15,257 nucleotides of DNA from DATFGK01 sp046712825. Its GTDB lineage: Bacteria > Actinomycetota > AC-67. Positions 6,366 to 14,701 of the stretch are shown here, in pieces; position 1 is the first letter of the stretch; every line of letters starts with the position of its first letter. A model generated the notes under the pieces. The model saw only the letters and a list, made by a program, of their open reading frames with translations, was not told the origin of the DNA and ran no database searches. The translations under genes were made by a program, and so were the position numbers. The stretch spans positions 1 to 15,257 of the forward strand of contig JBKKCR010000259.1 in the NCBI GenBank assembly GCA_046712825.1, written 5' to 3'.

Positions 6366-7640
6366 ATGCGCGGGCGCCCCTTTCATCTCGCGATCATCGC
6401 CCTGTTGCTGGCCGCCTCGGGGATCGCAGCCGCGGCCGCGTTCGCGACCCCGCACGCACAAGGACCGCGCGCGCGCCTCGAGGATCACTTCACGCGCGAC
6501 GAGAGCGAGCGGTCGCGCCGGTACAACGGGCCCCGATACGCGCTGAGCTTCGCCGCGATCGCTGCCGGGCTGCTCGCCGGTGCGGCGCTCGGCCTGGGTC
6601 CCGGCCTCCGGCGGCTCGGAAGCTGGTCCGCCTCGGTATCGGGAGGTCGCTGGTGGGTCCAGGCCCTGGTCCTCACCGGCGTGGTCACGGCGGCGATCGC
6701 GTTCGTCCATCTGCCGTTCGGGATCGCCCGCTTTTACCACGACCGGAGCTATCAGCTCGTGACCCAGCCGCTCACCGGATACCTCGCCGACGCCGCGAAG
6801 GGGCTCGGCTTCCAGCTGGTGATCGGTGCGATCACGGCGATCGGCTTCCTGAAGATCGTTCGCGCCCTGCCGCGCGGGTGGCCGGCCGCCGCCGCGGGGT
6901 TCGCCGTCGTCCTCACCGTCGGGCTGGTCTACCTGCTTCCCGTCGTCTACGAACCGCTGTTCAACCGTTTCACGCCCGTCGAGGGAGAGGTCCGCGACCG
7001 CGTTCTCGCGATCGCGCAACGAGCCGACGTGGGCGTGGACGACGTGCTCGTAGCCGACGCCAGCCGTCGCACGACAAGACAGAACGCGTATGTATCTGGC
7101 CTGGGCGCGACCAAACGCGTCGTGCTGTACGACACGTTGCTGGCGAAGTCGACGCCGAAGGAGGTCGACCTCGTCGTGGCGCACGAGCTCGCCCACGTCG
7201 CGCATCGCGATGTCCTGAAGTCGACGGTGATCGGCTCCGCCGGCGCGGCGCTCCTGGTGCTCCTGATCTGGCGGCTCGTCTCGTGGGAGGCGCTGCGCGA
7301 ATGGCTCGGCGCGAGCGGGTCGGGCGACCCGCGGTGGCTGCCGTTCCTCGCGCTCGTGCTCGCGGTGACGTCGTTCGTCACGCTGCCGCTCCAGAACTGG
7401 TACTCGCGCAGCATCGAAGCCGCCGCCGATCGCGCGGCGATCGAGAACACCGGCGACCCCGATACGGCTATCTCGGTCGAGGTGAACCTCGCTCGATCGA
7501 ACATCGCCGACGTCCAGCCGAACGGGTTCGTTCGGTGGGCGTTCTTCACGCACCCGCCCGTCCTCGAGCGGATCCAGATCGCGCTCGACGCGAAGGCGCG
7601 GCTCGGGCCGCAGAGCGCCGCCGCGGAAGGGCGGCCGTGA
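6366..7640 (+). CDS. M48 family (Ste24/CAAX-type) integral membrane zinc metalloprotease
   Basis: The protein has 424 residues from ATG 6366. The N-terminal half has several membrane segments (about 7-28, 57-77, 95-120, 148-165, 175-200), as in the M48 N-terminal region of Ste24 proteases. The motif NAYVSGLGATKRVVLYDTLL precedes the catalytic HELAH at 273-277, which sits at the membrane face. The third zinc ligand is probably Glu351 in EAAAD, followed by GDPD. HPP near the C-terminus is also typical. Bacterial relatives are thought to act in membrane-protein quality control; prenylated CAAX substrates are not expected here. An upstream in-frame ATG at 6357 adds three residues, and the frame is open back to 6219 without family similarity. 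The stop overlaps the pimB GTG start (GTGA), indicating translational coupling. Confidence 0.9.
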   Translation: MRGRPFHLAIIALLLAASGIAAAAAFATPHAQGPRARLEDHFTRDESERSRRYNGPRYALSFAAIAAGLLAGAALGLGPGLRRLGSWSASVSGGRWWVQALVLTGVVTAAIAFVHLPFGIARFYHDRSYQLVTQPLTGYLADAAKGLGFQLVIGAITAIGFLKIVRALPRGWPAAAAGFAVVLTVGLVYLLPVVYEPLFNRFTPVEGEVRDRVLAIAQRADVGVDDVLVADASRRTTRQNAYVSGLGATKRVVLYDTLLAKSTPKEVDLVVAHELAHVAHRDVLKSTVIGSAGAALLVLLIWRLVSWEALREWLGASGSGDPRWLPFLALVLAVTSFVTLPLQNWYSRSIEAAADRAAIENTGDPDTAISVEVNLARSNIADVQPNGFVRWAFFTHPPVLERIQIALDAKARLGPQSAAAEGRP

Positions 7641-8743
7641 GGCGGGTCCTGCTCGTCACCAACGACTTCCCGCCCCGGGTCGGCGGGATCCAGAACTATC
7701 TCTGGAACATCTACTCGCGCCTGGATCCGGACTCTGTCGCGGTGCTCGCGCCTGCGTTCCCCGGCGACGTCGCCTACGACCGCTCCCAGCCGTTCGCGAT
7801 CCATCGATGGCCGGGCCGCGTCTACTGGCCGACGCCCGCGCTCTCCCGGCGCGTGGGAGAGCTGGCGAAGGCGCATCACGCCGACGCGGTCGCCTTCGGC
7901 GCCGTGCTACCGATGAACCTCATCGGTCTCGACGTTCCGTCGATCGTGCATACCCACGGGTTCGAGGTCGCGTGGGCGCGCGTGCCGGCGCTGGTGCAGC
8001 TCCTCAGGCGGATCGGCAAGCAGGCCATGCTCGTCACCGTAGTCAGCGAGTACACGCGCCGATTCATCGACCGCGCGCTCGGGACCGGCGTGCCGGTCGA
8101 GTTGCTCCGCACGGGCGTCGACCTCGACCGCTTCCATCCCGGCGTCGACGGATCCGAAGTGCGAAAGCGCCACGGCCTCGCGGGGCGTCCCGTCGTCGCT
8201 CACGTGAGCCGCCTCGTCGCGCGCAAAGGACAGGACGTCCTCATCCGAGCGATGGAGATCGTGCGGCGCGATGTTCCCGACGCCGCGGCGCTGATCGTCG
8301 GCGGCGGGCCCGGAGAAGCTCGCCTTGGGAGGATCGCCGCGGAGCACGACGTCCGCGATGCCGTGGTCTTCGCCGGCGAGGTGCGGGAGGATGCGCTCGC
8401 GGCCCACTACGCCGCGGCCGACGTCTTCGCGATGCCGTGCCGGTCGCGCTGGGCCGACCTCGAGATCGAAGGGCTCGGCCTCGTCTACCTAGAGGCCCAG
8501 GCCTGCGCCCGGCCCGCGATCGCGGGCGATTCGGGCGGCGCTCCCGAGGCGGTCGTGCCCGGCGAAACGGGCTTCGTCGTCCCCGGCCGCGACCACCGGG
8601 TGCTCGCCGAGCGGCTGGTCGAGCTGTTGGGCGACCCGGCTCGTGCCCGCACGATGGGGGAAGCCGGGCGCCGGTTCGTCGAGGCCAACCACCGCTGGGA
8701 CGACGTCGTAGCCCGGTACCGGGGGATGCTCGACCGCACCTGA
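7637..8743 (+). CDS. pimB: PimB'-like GDP-mannose-dependent phosphatidylinositol monomannoside mannosyltransferase (GT4)
   Basis: This 368-residue GT-B glycosyltransferase closely follows PimB' of mycobacteria and corynebacteria (Rv2188c). That enzyme adds the second mannose (alpha-1,6) to phosphatidylinositol monomannoside at the cytoplasmic face of the membrane. Visible features are the start RRVLLVTNDFPPRVGGIQ with the GGIQ loop at 16-19, HTHG at 105-108, SRLVARKGQD with the phosphate-binding Arg192 and Lys197 pair, HYAAADVFAMPCR, and the EX7E motif Glu278/Glu286 within EIEGLGLVYLEA, followed by SGGAPEAV. The GTG start overlaps the protease stop by 4 bp. Length and motifs argue for the PimB' branch rather than the related PimA or other GT4 enzymes, but acceptor specificity cannot be proven by reading. 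Confidence 0.85.
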   Translation: MRRVLLVTNDFPPRVGGIQNYLWNIYSRLDPDSVAVLAPAFPGDVAYDRSQPFAIHRWPGRVYWPTPALSRRVGELAKAHHADAVAFGAVLPMNLIGLDVPSIVHTHGFEVAWARVPALVQLLRRIGKQAMLVTVVSEYTRRFIDRALGTGVPVELLRTGVDLDRFHPGVDGSEVRKRHGLAGRPVVAHVSRLVARKGQDVLIRAMEIVRRDVPDAAALIVGGGPGEARLGRIAAEHDVRDAVVFAGEVREDALAAHYAAADVFAMPCRSRWADLEIEGLGLVYLEAQACARPAIAGDSGGAPEAVVPGETGFVVPGRDHRVLAERLVELLGDPARARTMGEAGRRFVEANHRWDDVVARYRGMLDRT

Positions 8744-8748
8744 CCCCA

Positions 8749-8778
8749 TTGCCAGGCGGCCGCACGCCGGGCTATACA
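8749..8778 (+). promoter_or_regulatory. Sigma70-type promoter of the acyl-CoA ligase gene
   Basis: TTGCCA (8749-8754; five of six to TTGACA) and TATACA (8773-8778; four of six to TATAAT) are separated by 18 nt in the 69-nt gap between pimB and the ligase gene. Transcription would start near 8785. The AAGGGAG ribosome binding site at 8801-8807 is 5 nt before the ATG. This is the clearest two-box promoter in the window. Confidence 0.65.
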
Positions 8779-8812
8779 AAGACCCCGCACGAACGCACCG
8801 AAGGGAGCCGTC

Positions 8813-10606
8813 ATGGGCGACACGATCGTGAGCACGTTCCTCGAGCGGACGAAGGTTCATCCGGACCGCGACGCGCTTAAGGTCAAGCGCGACGGCCAAT
8901 GGTCGGGGATCACCTGGCGCGAGTACGAGGAGCTCGTCCGGCGCGCGGCGAACGGCCTGCTGGCGCTCGGGATCGAGCGCGGCGATCGGGTCGCGCTCAT
9001 CTCACTCAACCGGCCGGAATGGCATGTGTCCGACATCGCCACGCAGGCGACCGGCGCCATCACCGTGCCGATCTACGTCACCAACTCGCCTCCGCAGCTC
9101 TCCTACATCACCGGCCACTCGGAATCGAAGGCGATCTTCGTCGAGAACGCCGGCCAGCTCGACAAGGTCATGAAGACCAAGAGCGAGCTGCCCGATCTCA
9201 AGAAGGTCATCATCTTCGACCCCGAAGGCGTGAAGCTCGACGACTTCGTGATGAGCTGGGATCAGCTTCTGTCGGCGGGGTTCAAGCATGCGGACGCGAA
9301 CCCGAAAGCGTTCGACGAACGCCTCGCGCAGATCAAGCCGGAGGACCTTGCGACGCTGGTCTACACCTCGGGCACAACCGGACCGCCCAAGGGCGCGATG
9401 CTTACCCACGCGAACATCGTCTGGACCTGCGGATCGCTCGACCAGATCCTTCACGTCACGCCGGAGGAGCGGAAGCTCTCGTACCTGCCGCTCTCGCACA
9501 TCGCCGAGCGGATGGTCGGCCACTTCACGCACATCTACGGCGGCGGCGAGACGTGGTTCGCCGAGTCGATCGACACGCTCCGCGAGGATCTCGGCGCGTG
9601 CAAGCCGACGATCTTCTTCGGGGTTCCGCGCGTATGGGAGAAGTTCTACGCGGGCATCAATGCGTTGCTGGACGGCCTGCCGGAGGAGCAGCGCGACGCC
9701 GCGCAGCAGGCATTGCAGCTCGGTTTGAAGCGGGTCGAGGCCACCCAGGCCGGCTCGTCGCTCCCGCCGGAGCTCGAGGAGAAGTACCAGCAGGCGGACG
9801 CGCGGCTGTTCGCGATCGCGCGCGCCGCGCTCGGGCTGGATCAAGCCAATGCGCTGGTGTCGGGCGCGGCGCCCATCAACGCGGAGATCTTGCGGTTCTT
9901 CCACGCGATCGGGCTCCCGGTGGCCGAGGTGTACGGCCAGACCGAGGACAACGGCCCGACGTCGATGAATCCGCCGGGCGCCATCCGCATCGGCACGGTC
10001 GGCCCGCCGCTCCCGGGCGTCGAGGTCAAGATCGCCGAGGACGGCGAGATCCTGGTGCGCGGCGGCAACGTCGGCCCCGGTTACTACAAGAACCCCGAAG
10101 CGACCGCCGAGCTCATCGACGACGAGGGCTACATGCGCTCCGGCGACGTCGGGGAGTTCGATGAGAAGGGATACCTCCGCATCACCGATCGCAAGAAGGA
10201 CCTGATCATCACCGCGGCCGGGAAGAACATCGCGCCGCAGGTCATCGAGAACATGGTCAAGCACTCGCCGTGGGTCTCACAGGTCGTGCTGGTCGGCGAG
10301 GCGAAGCCATTCCTGACCGCGCTGATCACGCTCGATCAAGAGAAGGTGACGCAGTTCGCCGAGCAGAAGGCGATCCCGTTCTCCGACTTCGCCGAGCTGT
10401 CCCGCCACCCCGACATCCAGCAGCTCGTGGATGTCGCCGTCGCGGAGGTCAATGAGAACCTCGCCCGCGTCGAGCAGATCAAGAAGTGGATCGTGCTCGA
10501 GCGCGACTTCGCTCAGGAACACGACGAGATGACGCCGACGATGAAGGTGCGGCGCAAGGCGATCACGGAGAAGTACGCCGACACGATCGAGGGCATGTAC
10601 TCGTAG
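8813..10606 (+). CDS. Long-chain fatty-acid-CoA ligase (FadD15-like AMP-forming synthetase)
   Basis: This 597-residue enzyme of the ANL (acyl-adenylate-forming) superfamily activates fatty acids with ATP and CoA. Motifs appear in order: the P-loop YTSGTTGPPKG (184-194), GAAPINAEILRFF, YGQTE (374-378), SGDVG with Asp445 for ribose binding, DRKKDLI (459-465), GKNIAPQ, and MTPTMKVRRK with the adenylation Lys578. The length and the ending TPTMKVRRKAITEKYADTIEGMY match M. tuberculosis FadD15 (about 600 aa), whose gene also neighbours pimB'. That supports a link to envelope lipid supply. The gene has its own promoter and a strong ribosome binding site. It converges with the ABC operon, with 18 nt between stop codons and no obvious terminator. 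Chain-length preference is unknown. Confidence 0.92.
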   Translation: MGDTIVSTFLERTKVHPDRDALKVKRDGQWSGITWREYEELVRRAANGLLALGIERGDRVALISLNRPEWHVSDIATQATGAITVPIYVTNSPPQLSYITGHSESKAIFVENAGQLDKVMKTKSELPDLKKVIIFDPEGVKLDDFVMSWDQLLSAGFKHADANPKAFDERLAQIKPEDLATLVYTSGTTGPPKGAMLTHANIVWTCGSLDQILHVTPEERKLSYLPLSHIAERMVGHFTHIYGGGETWFAESIDTLREDLGACKPTIFFGVPRVWEKFYAGINALLDGLPEEQRDAAQQALQLGLKRVEATQAGSSLPPELEEKYQQADARLFAIARAALGLDQANALVSGAAPINAEILRFFHAIGLPVAEVYGQTEDNGPTSMNPPGAIRIGTVGPPLPGVEVKIAEDGEILVRGGNVGPGYYKNPEATAELIDDEGYMRSGDVGEFDEKGYLRITDRKKDLIITAAGKNIAPQVIENMVKHSPWVSQVVLVGEAKPFLTALITLDQEKVTQFAEQKAIPFSDFAELSRHPDIQQLVDVAVAEVNENLARVEQIKKWIVLERDFAQEHDEMTPTMKVRRKAITEKYADTIEGMYS

Positions 10607-10624
10607 GCATCCGGGTCGGCGGGG

Positions 10625-11488
10625 TCACGTCGCCCAGCGCCTCCGGACGACCCTGAGCTGCAGGCCCACCAGCGTCAGCGTGACCAGATACATCACGAGC
10701 GTCATCGATGCGGCGTAGCCGAATCGGAAGAACTCGAACGCGTTCCGGTAGGTGTAGAGCGGAAGGAACGTGGTCGCGTAGAAGGGGCCCCCGTCGGTCA
10801 GCACGAGCGCCGGAACGAAGTTGGCCTGGAAGCTGTAGACGATGTCGCGTGCGGCCAGAAGCATCAGCACCGGCGCCATCAGCGGCAGCGTCACCCGTCG
10901 GAACATCCACAGCGGCCGCGCTCCGTCGATCGCGGCGAGCTCGTAGAGGTCGTTCGGGATGTCGTTCCGGGCGGCCAGGGCAACCACGAAGGCTTCGCCG
11001 ACCTGGAACAGGCTCATGATCACGATCGCGAAGCGCGCGCTCCACGGACCGAGGAGCCACTCGGTGACCGGGAGGCCGAGCATCCCGGCGAGTAGCGGTA
11101 ACGGTCCGTAGAGCGGGTTGAAGACCCAGAGCCACAGCAACGCGTAAGAGATGTCGGGGACGACGCTCGGCAGATACACGGCCGCGCGCTCGGCTCCGAC
11201 GCCGCGGCGGCGGCGCGCATACAGCAGCGAGGTCCCGAGCGCGACGCCGAGCCGCAAAGGCACGGCGATGGCGGCGAAGATCAGCGAGTTCCACAAGGCG
11301 GTCCAGAACAGGTCGTCGCCGATCATCCGCCGGAAGTTGGCCAGCCCCGACCACCGGGGCCTGCTCAGGCCGTCGTAGTCGGTGAAAGCGAGACCGAGCG
11401 TCATCAGCGCGGGAAGGACGACCAGAACCGCGGCCGCGGCGAACAGCGGCACGGCCATCCGACGGAGGTGGCGATCCCACTTCGTCAC
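10625..11488 (-). CDS. Carbohydrate ABC transporter permease, MalF/UgpA type
   Basis: This 287-residue inner-membrane permease (GTG start at 11488) has about six membrane segments. It contains the cytoplasmic EAA loop that docks on the ATPase, ELAAIDGARPLWMFRRVTLPLM at about 183-204, and the N-terminal features of the MalF-like CUT1 group (LAFTDYDG, LANFRRMIGD, ALWNSLIFA). The GTG overlaps the ATPase stop codon by 4 bp (GTGA). A start at 11560 is open in the same frame but would run 72 bp into the ATPase gene and adds only Arg/Pro-rich sequence, so I reject it. It should form a heterodimer with the 13869-14693 permease. It is the last gene of the operon. The substrate is not deducible; a sugar or a polyol phosphate is most likely. 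Confidence 0.88.
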   Translation of the reverse strand: MTKWDRHLRRMAVPLFAAAAVLVVLPALMTLGLAFTDYDGLSRPRWSGLANFRRMIGDDLFWTALWNSLIFAAIAVPLRLGVALGTSLLYARRRRGVGAERAAVYLPSVVPDISYALLWLWVFNPLYGPLPLLAGMLGLPVTEWLLGPWSARFAIVIMSLFQVGEAFVVALAARNDIPNDLYELAAIDGARPLWMFRRVTLPLMAPVLMLLAARDIVYSFQANFVPALVLTDGGPFYATTFLPLYTYRNAFEFFRFGYAASMTLVMYLVTLTLVGLQLRVVRRRWAT

Positions 11489-12576
11489 TGGACGCTTCCG
11501 TGCCGGATCGCGGCGCCGGTCTCGGGGTCGAAGAGATGGAGCCGGTCGGGGTTCAGCCACGCACGAACCCGATCACCGCGCACCGCCGGAAACGAGGGCT
11601 CCACGCGCGCGATGAGCCGCAGGCCGCCGGCGTCGAGCTCGAGCAGGATCTGGTCGCCGATCGACTCCACGACGTCGACGAGCGCGTCGAAGGTTCCATC
11701 GGCGCGGCTCGTTCCCGACCACCGGGAGCCCTCGATGTGAACGTGTTCCGGGCGGACGCCGAGCACGAACCGTTCGCCGGCTGGAAGGCTGTCCACGGCC
11801 ACGGTGACTGGCCCCCACGCGAGCGCTTGGTCGCCTGCTCGCCGGGCCTCGCCGAGGTTCATCGGCGGATTCCCCATGAACGAAGCGACGAACGTCGTGG
11901 CCGGCTCGTCGTAGACCTCGCGCGGCGTCCCGAGCTGGATCAGCTCGCCGGCGCGGAGCACGCCGACACGATGGCCGATCGACAGCGCCTCGCTCTGGTC
12001 GTGAGTGACGTAGACGGTCGTCGTTCCGAGACCGGCCTGGAGGCGGACGATCTCGCCGCGGGTCGCGACGCGGAGCTGGGCGTCGAGGTTCGACAGCGGC
12101 TCGTCCATGAGGAAGATCGCCGGCCGGCGGACCATCGCGCGGCCGAGCGCAACCCGTTGCCGTTCTCCACCGGACAGCTCGCGCGGCCGCCGATCGAGGA
12201 GGTCTGCGATGCCGAGCGAAGCGGCCACGGTCGAGACCCGCTCGCGGATCTCTTCCGCCGGCCGGCGACGCGTCGCAAGCCCGAACGCGAGGTTGTCGTG
12301 CACGCTCATGTGCGGGAACAGCGCGTAGCTCTGGAACACCATGGCGACGTCGCGGTCGTTCGGCGGCACCGCAGTGACGTCCCGATCGCCGACGAGGATG
12401 CGGCCGGCGTCGGGCGCCTCCAGGCCGGCGATGACCCGCAGGGTCGTGGATTTCCCGGAGCCCGACGGGCCGACGAGGACGAGGAGCTCACCGTCGCCGA
12501 CCTCCAGCGACAGTTCGCGGAGCGCCGAGGCTGCGCCGAACGACTTCGAGACGCCGTCAAGCCGGAGACTCGGCAT
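11485..12576 (-). CDS. ABC transporter ATPase, MalK/UgpC/MsmX type
   Basis: The 363-residue ATPase energises the importer. It has Walker A GPSGSGKST (36-44), Q-loop Gln82 (VFQSYALFPHMSVHDNLAFGL), signature LSGGERQ (134-140), Walker B AIFLMDEP (153-160) and switch His192 (YVTHDQSEAL). The C-terminal third (about 235-363) is the TOBE/MalK regulatory domain, with VRPEHVHIEG. That architecture is typical of CUT1 sugar importers. It starts at ATG 12576, 3 nt after the binding-protein stop, so it is co-translated or re-initiated. Many actinobacterial sugar importers share one unlinked MsiK ATPase; having a dedicated ATPase gene inside the cassette is less common there. Confidence 0.95.
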   Translation of the reverse strand: MPSLRLDGVSKSFGAASALRELSLEVGDGELLVLVGPSGSGKSTTLRVIAGLEAPDAGRILVGDRDVTAVPPNDRDVAMVFQSYALFPHMSVHDNLAFGLATRRRPAEEIRERVSTVAASLGIADLLDRRPRELSGGERQRVALGRAMVRRPAIFLMDEPLSNLDAQLRVATRGEIVRLQAGLGTTTVYVTHDQSEALSIGHRVGVLRAGELIQLGTPREVYDEPATTFVASFMGNPPMNLGEARRAGDQALAWGPVTVAVDSLPAGERFVLGVRPEHVHIEGSRWSGTSRADGTFDALVDVVESIGDQILLELDAGGLRLIARVEPSFPAVRGDRVRAWLNPDRLHLFDPETGAAIRHGSVQ

Positions 12577-12579
12577 CGG

Positions 12580-13872
12580 TTAGGACGGGGACGGCGCGGG
12601 CCGGGCTTCGACGAACAGCTCGCGAGTCGCGATGTCGATCTCGATGCCGAGGGCCTCGATGCGCTCGTTGCCGAAGAACCACTCTTCGACGATGGGATCG
12701 GCTTTCGTTTCGATCTCGTTCCAGGGCCCGATGTTGGGGAAGCGGCGGATGTGCGGGATCTGGTCGAGGAAGACTTGCGCGTGTGTCGGCTGTTGGCCCG
12801 GGGCCAGGAAGTCGGGGGAGCGTGACACGGCCATGTGCGAGGGAACCGTCCGGCCCGTTCGTGCGAGGATCGGCGCGCCCTCGGGGCCGGTCGCGAACTC
12901 GATGAAACGGAAAGCGAGATCTTTCTTCGTCGACGTCTTCGCCATGCACAACGCATCGGAATGCAGCATGGTCGCTGTTTGGCGTTCCGATGGGAGCGGC
13001 GCGACGTCCCACTCGAGATCCGGCACATCCCTCAACGCAGGAGTGATGCGTCGCGATTCGATGAGCATGCCCAGACGTCCCGCTGCGAAGCGAGCTTCGA
13101 GGTCCTCGGACTCGAATTCGGCCAGGCTGGGAACGACCTTGTGCACCCGCCTCAGCTCGATGAAGTACTTGAGCGCTCGAAGCTCGCTCGGCCCGAGCAT
13201 CGTCGTCTTGGTGGGATCCTCAACGTCGTCGACCACTTCTCCGCCGGTCTGCCAAACGAACGGCGCCACGCGCACCAGCTGGGGCTCGACGCCGAGGCCG
13301 TACACGTCCGTCTTCCCGTCCCCGTTCGTGTCGGACGTGAGCCGCTTGGCGAAGGCCAGGAAATCGGCCCATCGCCACCCAGTCTGCGGAGCCGCCAGCC
13401 CCGCGCGCGCGAACAGAGTCTTGTTGTAGTAGACGACCTGGTTGGAGATGTTCGTCGGCATGCACTGTAGGACGCCTGCCCGCCGGAACGAATCCAGCGC
13501 CTCCGGATAGAAGTCCTCCTCTCGCGTGCGTTCGCTCGCGGCGAGCAGGGGACCGATCGGTGCGAGGACCTTCCGGTCGGCGAACTGCCCGAAACGCCGG
13601 TAGTTGACGAGGAACAGATCGGGGGGCTTCCCGCCGGAGAACGAGGTGACCAGCTTGGCGATGTGATCTCCCGCATTCGGGACGACGACGAGGTTCACCT
13701 TCGCTCCCGGCGACGCCTCCTCGAACGCATCGGTCAGCACCCGGTATGAGTCGGCCTCGTCGGGGCTCCCCGAGATCTGCACGGTGATCGAATCGGCGCC
13801 GCCGTCGGTCTGGGTGCATGCGGCGAGGACGAAGAACAGGGATGAAACGGCGACCCTGAGCGACCGGTTCAT
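12580..13872 (-). CDS. Lipoprotein solute-binding protein of the ABC importer
   Basis: The 430-residue protein starts with a lipoprotein signal peptide: MNRSLR, a hydrophobic stretch, then lipobox LAAC with Cys19 for lipidation. It is therefore tethered outside the membrane. The rest fits family 1 extracellular solute-binding proteins: AFEEASPGAKVNLVVVP, GGKPPDLFLVNYRRFGQFADRKVLAPIGPLL, NQVVYYNKTLFARAG and GWRWADFLAFAKRLT, followed by a calcium-loop-like D-x-N-x-D-G-x-x-D segment at 181-189. Later parts (FAAGRLGMLIESRRI, LAFRFIEFATGPEGA) are also typical. The ATG overlaps the upstream permease stop by 4 bp (ATGA). It probably recognises a carbohydrate, but the ligand cannot be named from sequence reading. 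Confidence 0.93.
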   Translation of the reverse strand: MNRSLRVAVSSLFFVLAACTQTDGGADSITVQISGSPDEADSYRVLTDAFEEASPGAKVNLVVVPNAGDHIAKLVTSFSGGKPPDLFLVNYRRFGQFADRKVLAPIGPLLAASERTREEDFYPEALDSFRRAGVLQCMPTNISNQVVYYNKTLFARAGLAAPQTGWRWADFLAFAKRLTSDTNGDGKTDVYGLGVEPQLVRVAPFVWQTGGEVVDDVEDPTKTTMLGPSELRALKYFIELRRVHKVVPSLAEFESEDLEARFAAGRLGMLIESRRITPALRDVPDLEWDVAPLPSERQTATMLHSDALCMAKTSTKKDLAFRFIEFATGPEGAPILARTGRTVPSHMAVSRSPDFLAPGQQPTHAQVFLDQIPHIRRFPNIGPWNEIETKADPIVEEWFFGNERIEALGIEIDIATRELFVEARPAPSPS

Positions 13873-14693
13873 CCGATCCCCACGTCATCCTGCAGGAAGC
13901 GACGTTGCGCGACGAGGAAGACGAGGACGACCGGAGCCGTCACGATCACCGATCCCGCGAGCAGGACGGGCCAGTTCGTCGCGCCGAGCTGCTCGAGGTA
14001 TCGGAGCGCCAGCGGAGCCGTGTACCGCGACTCTGTCTGGAGGTACAGGAGGGCATCGATGAAGTTGCTCCAGGCCGCCAGGAAAGCCAGCATCCCAACG
14101 ACCACCGTCGTCCTGCGAACGAGCGGCATCGCGATGCGCCGCCACACCCTGAGCGCGGAGGCCCCCTCGAGGCGAGCCGCGTCGTAAACGTCGTCGGGGA
14201 GACGTCGGAACGCGTACACGTAGAGAAGGACGGCGAAGGGGCTGCCGCCCATCAGCGCCGGCGCGATCAGGGGCCACGGCGTGTCGAGGATCCCGGCGGA
14301 TCGGAAAACGGCGAACCGCGCGATCCACAGCGCCGTCACCGGCACCGTGAGAAGCACGACGGCGGTTGCAACGAGCCTGCGACGTCGCCGGTTCGGCATC
14401 CGCGCGATGGCGAAGCCGGCAAGCGAGGACGTGGCGATCGCCAGCGGCACGGACACCGACGCGACGAAGAGCGAGTTCCCCATCGCTCTTGCCAAGGGCG
14501 AGAGCGAGAAGGCTTCGCGATAGCCCTCGACGGTGACCGGGCGCGGAACGACCTCCAGCGATCGCGGCGGTGGGAGACCGGGCCGGCGTAGCGACCCCGT
14601 CACCATGATCAGGAGTGGAGCGACGAACAGCAACGCGACGAAGGCCCCCGTCCCGGCGCGAGCCAGAGAGCGACTCCGCTCCGTCGTAGGCAC
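13869..14693 (-). CDS. Carbohydrate ABC transporter permease, MalG/UgpE type
   Basis: The 274-residue permease is the first gene of the importer operon. It has about six membrane segments and the MalG-like layout: N-terminal helix, VTVEGYREAF, AMGNSLFVASVSVPLAI, FAIARMP, and an EAA-type loop DAARLEGASALRVWRRIAMP at about 171-190, with Asp in place of the usual Glu. AFLAAWSNFIDALLYL follows, as in CUT1 permeases. The start is GTG at 14693, with no ribosome binding site but a TAGAAT box 8 nt upstream. The next gene (binding protein) overlaps its stop by 4 bp. It should pair with the MalF-type permease encoded last. Confidence 0.9.
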   Translation of the reverse strand: MPTTERSRSLARAGTGAFVALLFVAPLLIMVTGSLRRPGLPPPRSLEVVPRPVTVEGYREAFSLSPLARAMGNSLFVASVSVPLAIATSSLAGFAIARMPNRRRRRLVATAVVLLTVPVTALWIARFAVFRSAGILDTPWPLIAPALMGGSPFAVLLYVYAFRRLPDDVYDAARLEGASALRVWRRIAMPLVRRTTVVVGMLAFLAAWSNFIDALLYLQTESRYTAPLALRYLEQLGATNWPVLLAGSVIVTAPVVLVFLVAQRRFLQDDVGIG

Positions 14694-14701
14694 GTCTGCG
14701 G

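Noticed and set aside
6009..7553. A 514-codon open frame on the minus strand opposite the M48 protease gene
   Set aside because: It is Arg/Asp/Gly-rich with no family motif and is explained by codon bias of the high-G+C protease gene on the other strand, which has clear catalytic motifs.
6653..7636. Open frame running upstream of pimB through the M48 gene
   Set aside because: It is a shadow frame of the M48 gene. PimB' homology starts exactly at GTG 7637.
9002..10264. A 420-codon open frame on the minus strand inside the acyl-CoA ligase gene
   Set aside because: It is a compositional shadow of the ligase gene, with no recognisable domain or ribosome binding site.
10607..10624. A bidirectional terminator between the convergent ligase and permease genes
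   Set aside because: The 18-nt gap contains no credible stem or T-run.
11489..11560. N-terminal extension of the MalF-type permease
   Set aside because: It would overlap the ATPase gene by 76 bp and adds Arg/Pro-rich sequence, whereas GTG 11488 gives the 4-bp overlap seen elsewhere in this operon.
11500..12825. A 441-codon plus-strand open frame opposite the ABC ATPase and binding-protein genes
   Set aside because: It runs antisense across two genes with unmistakable motifs and has no domain of its own.
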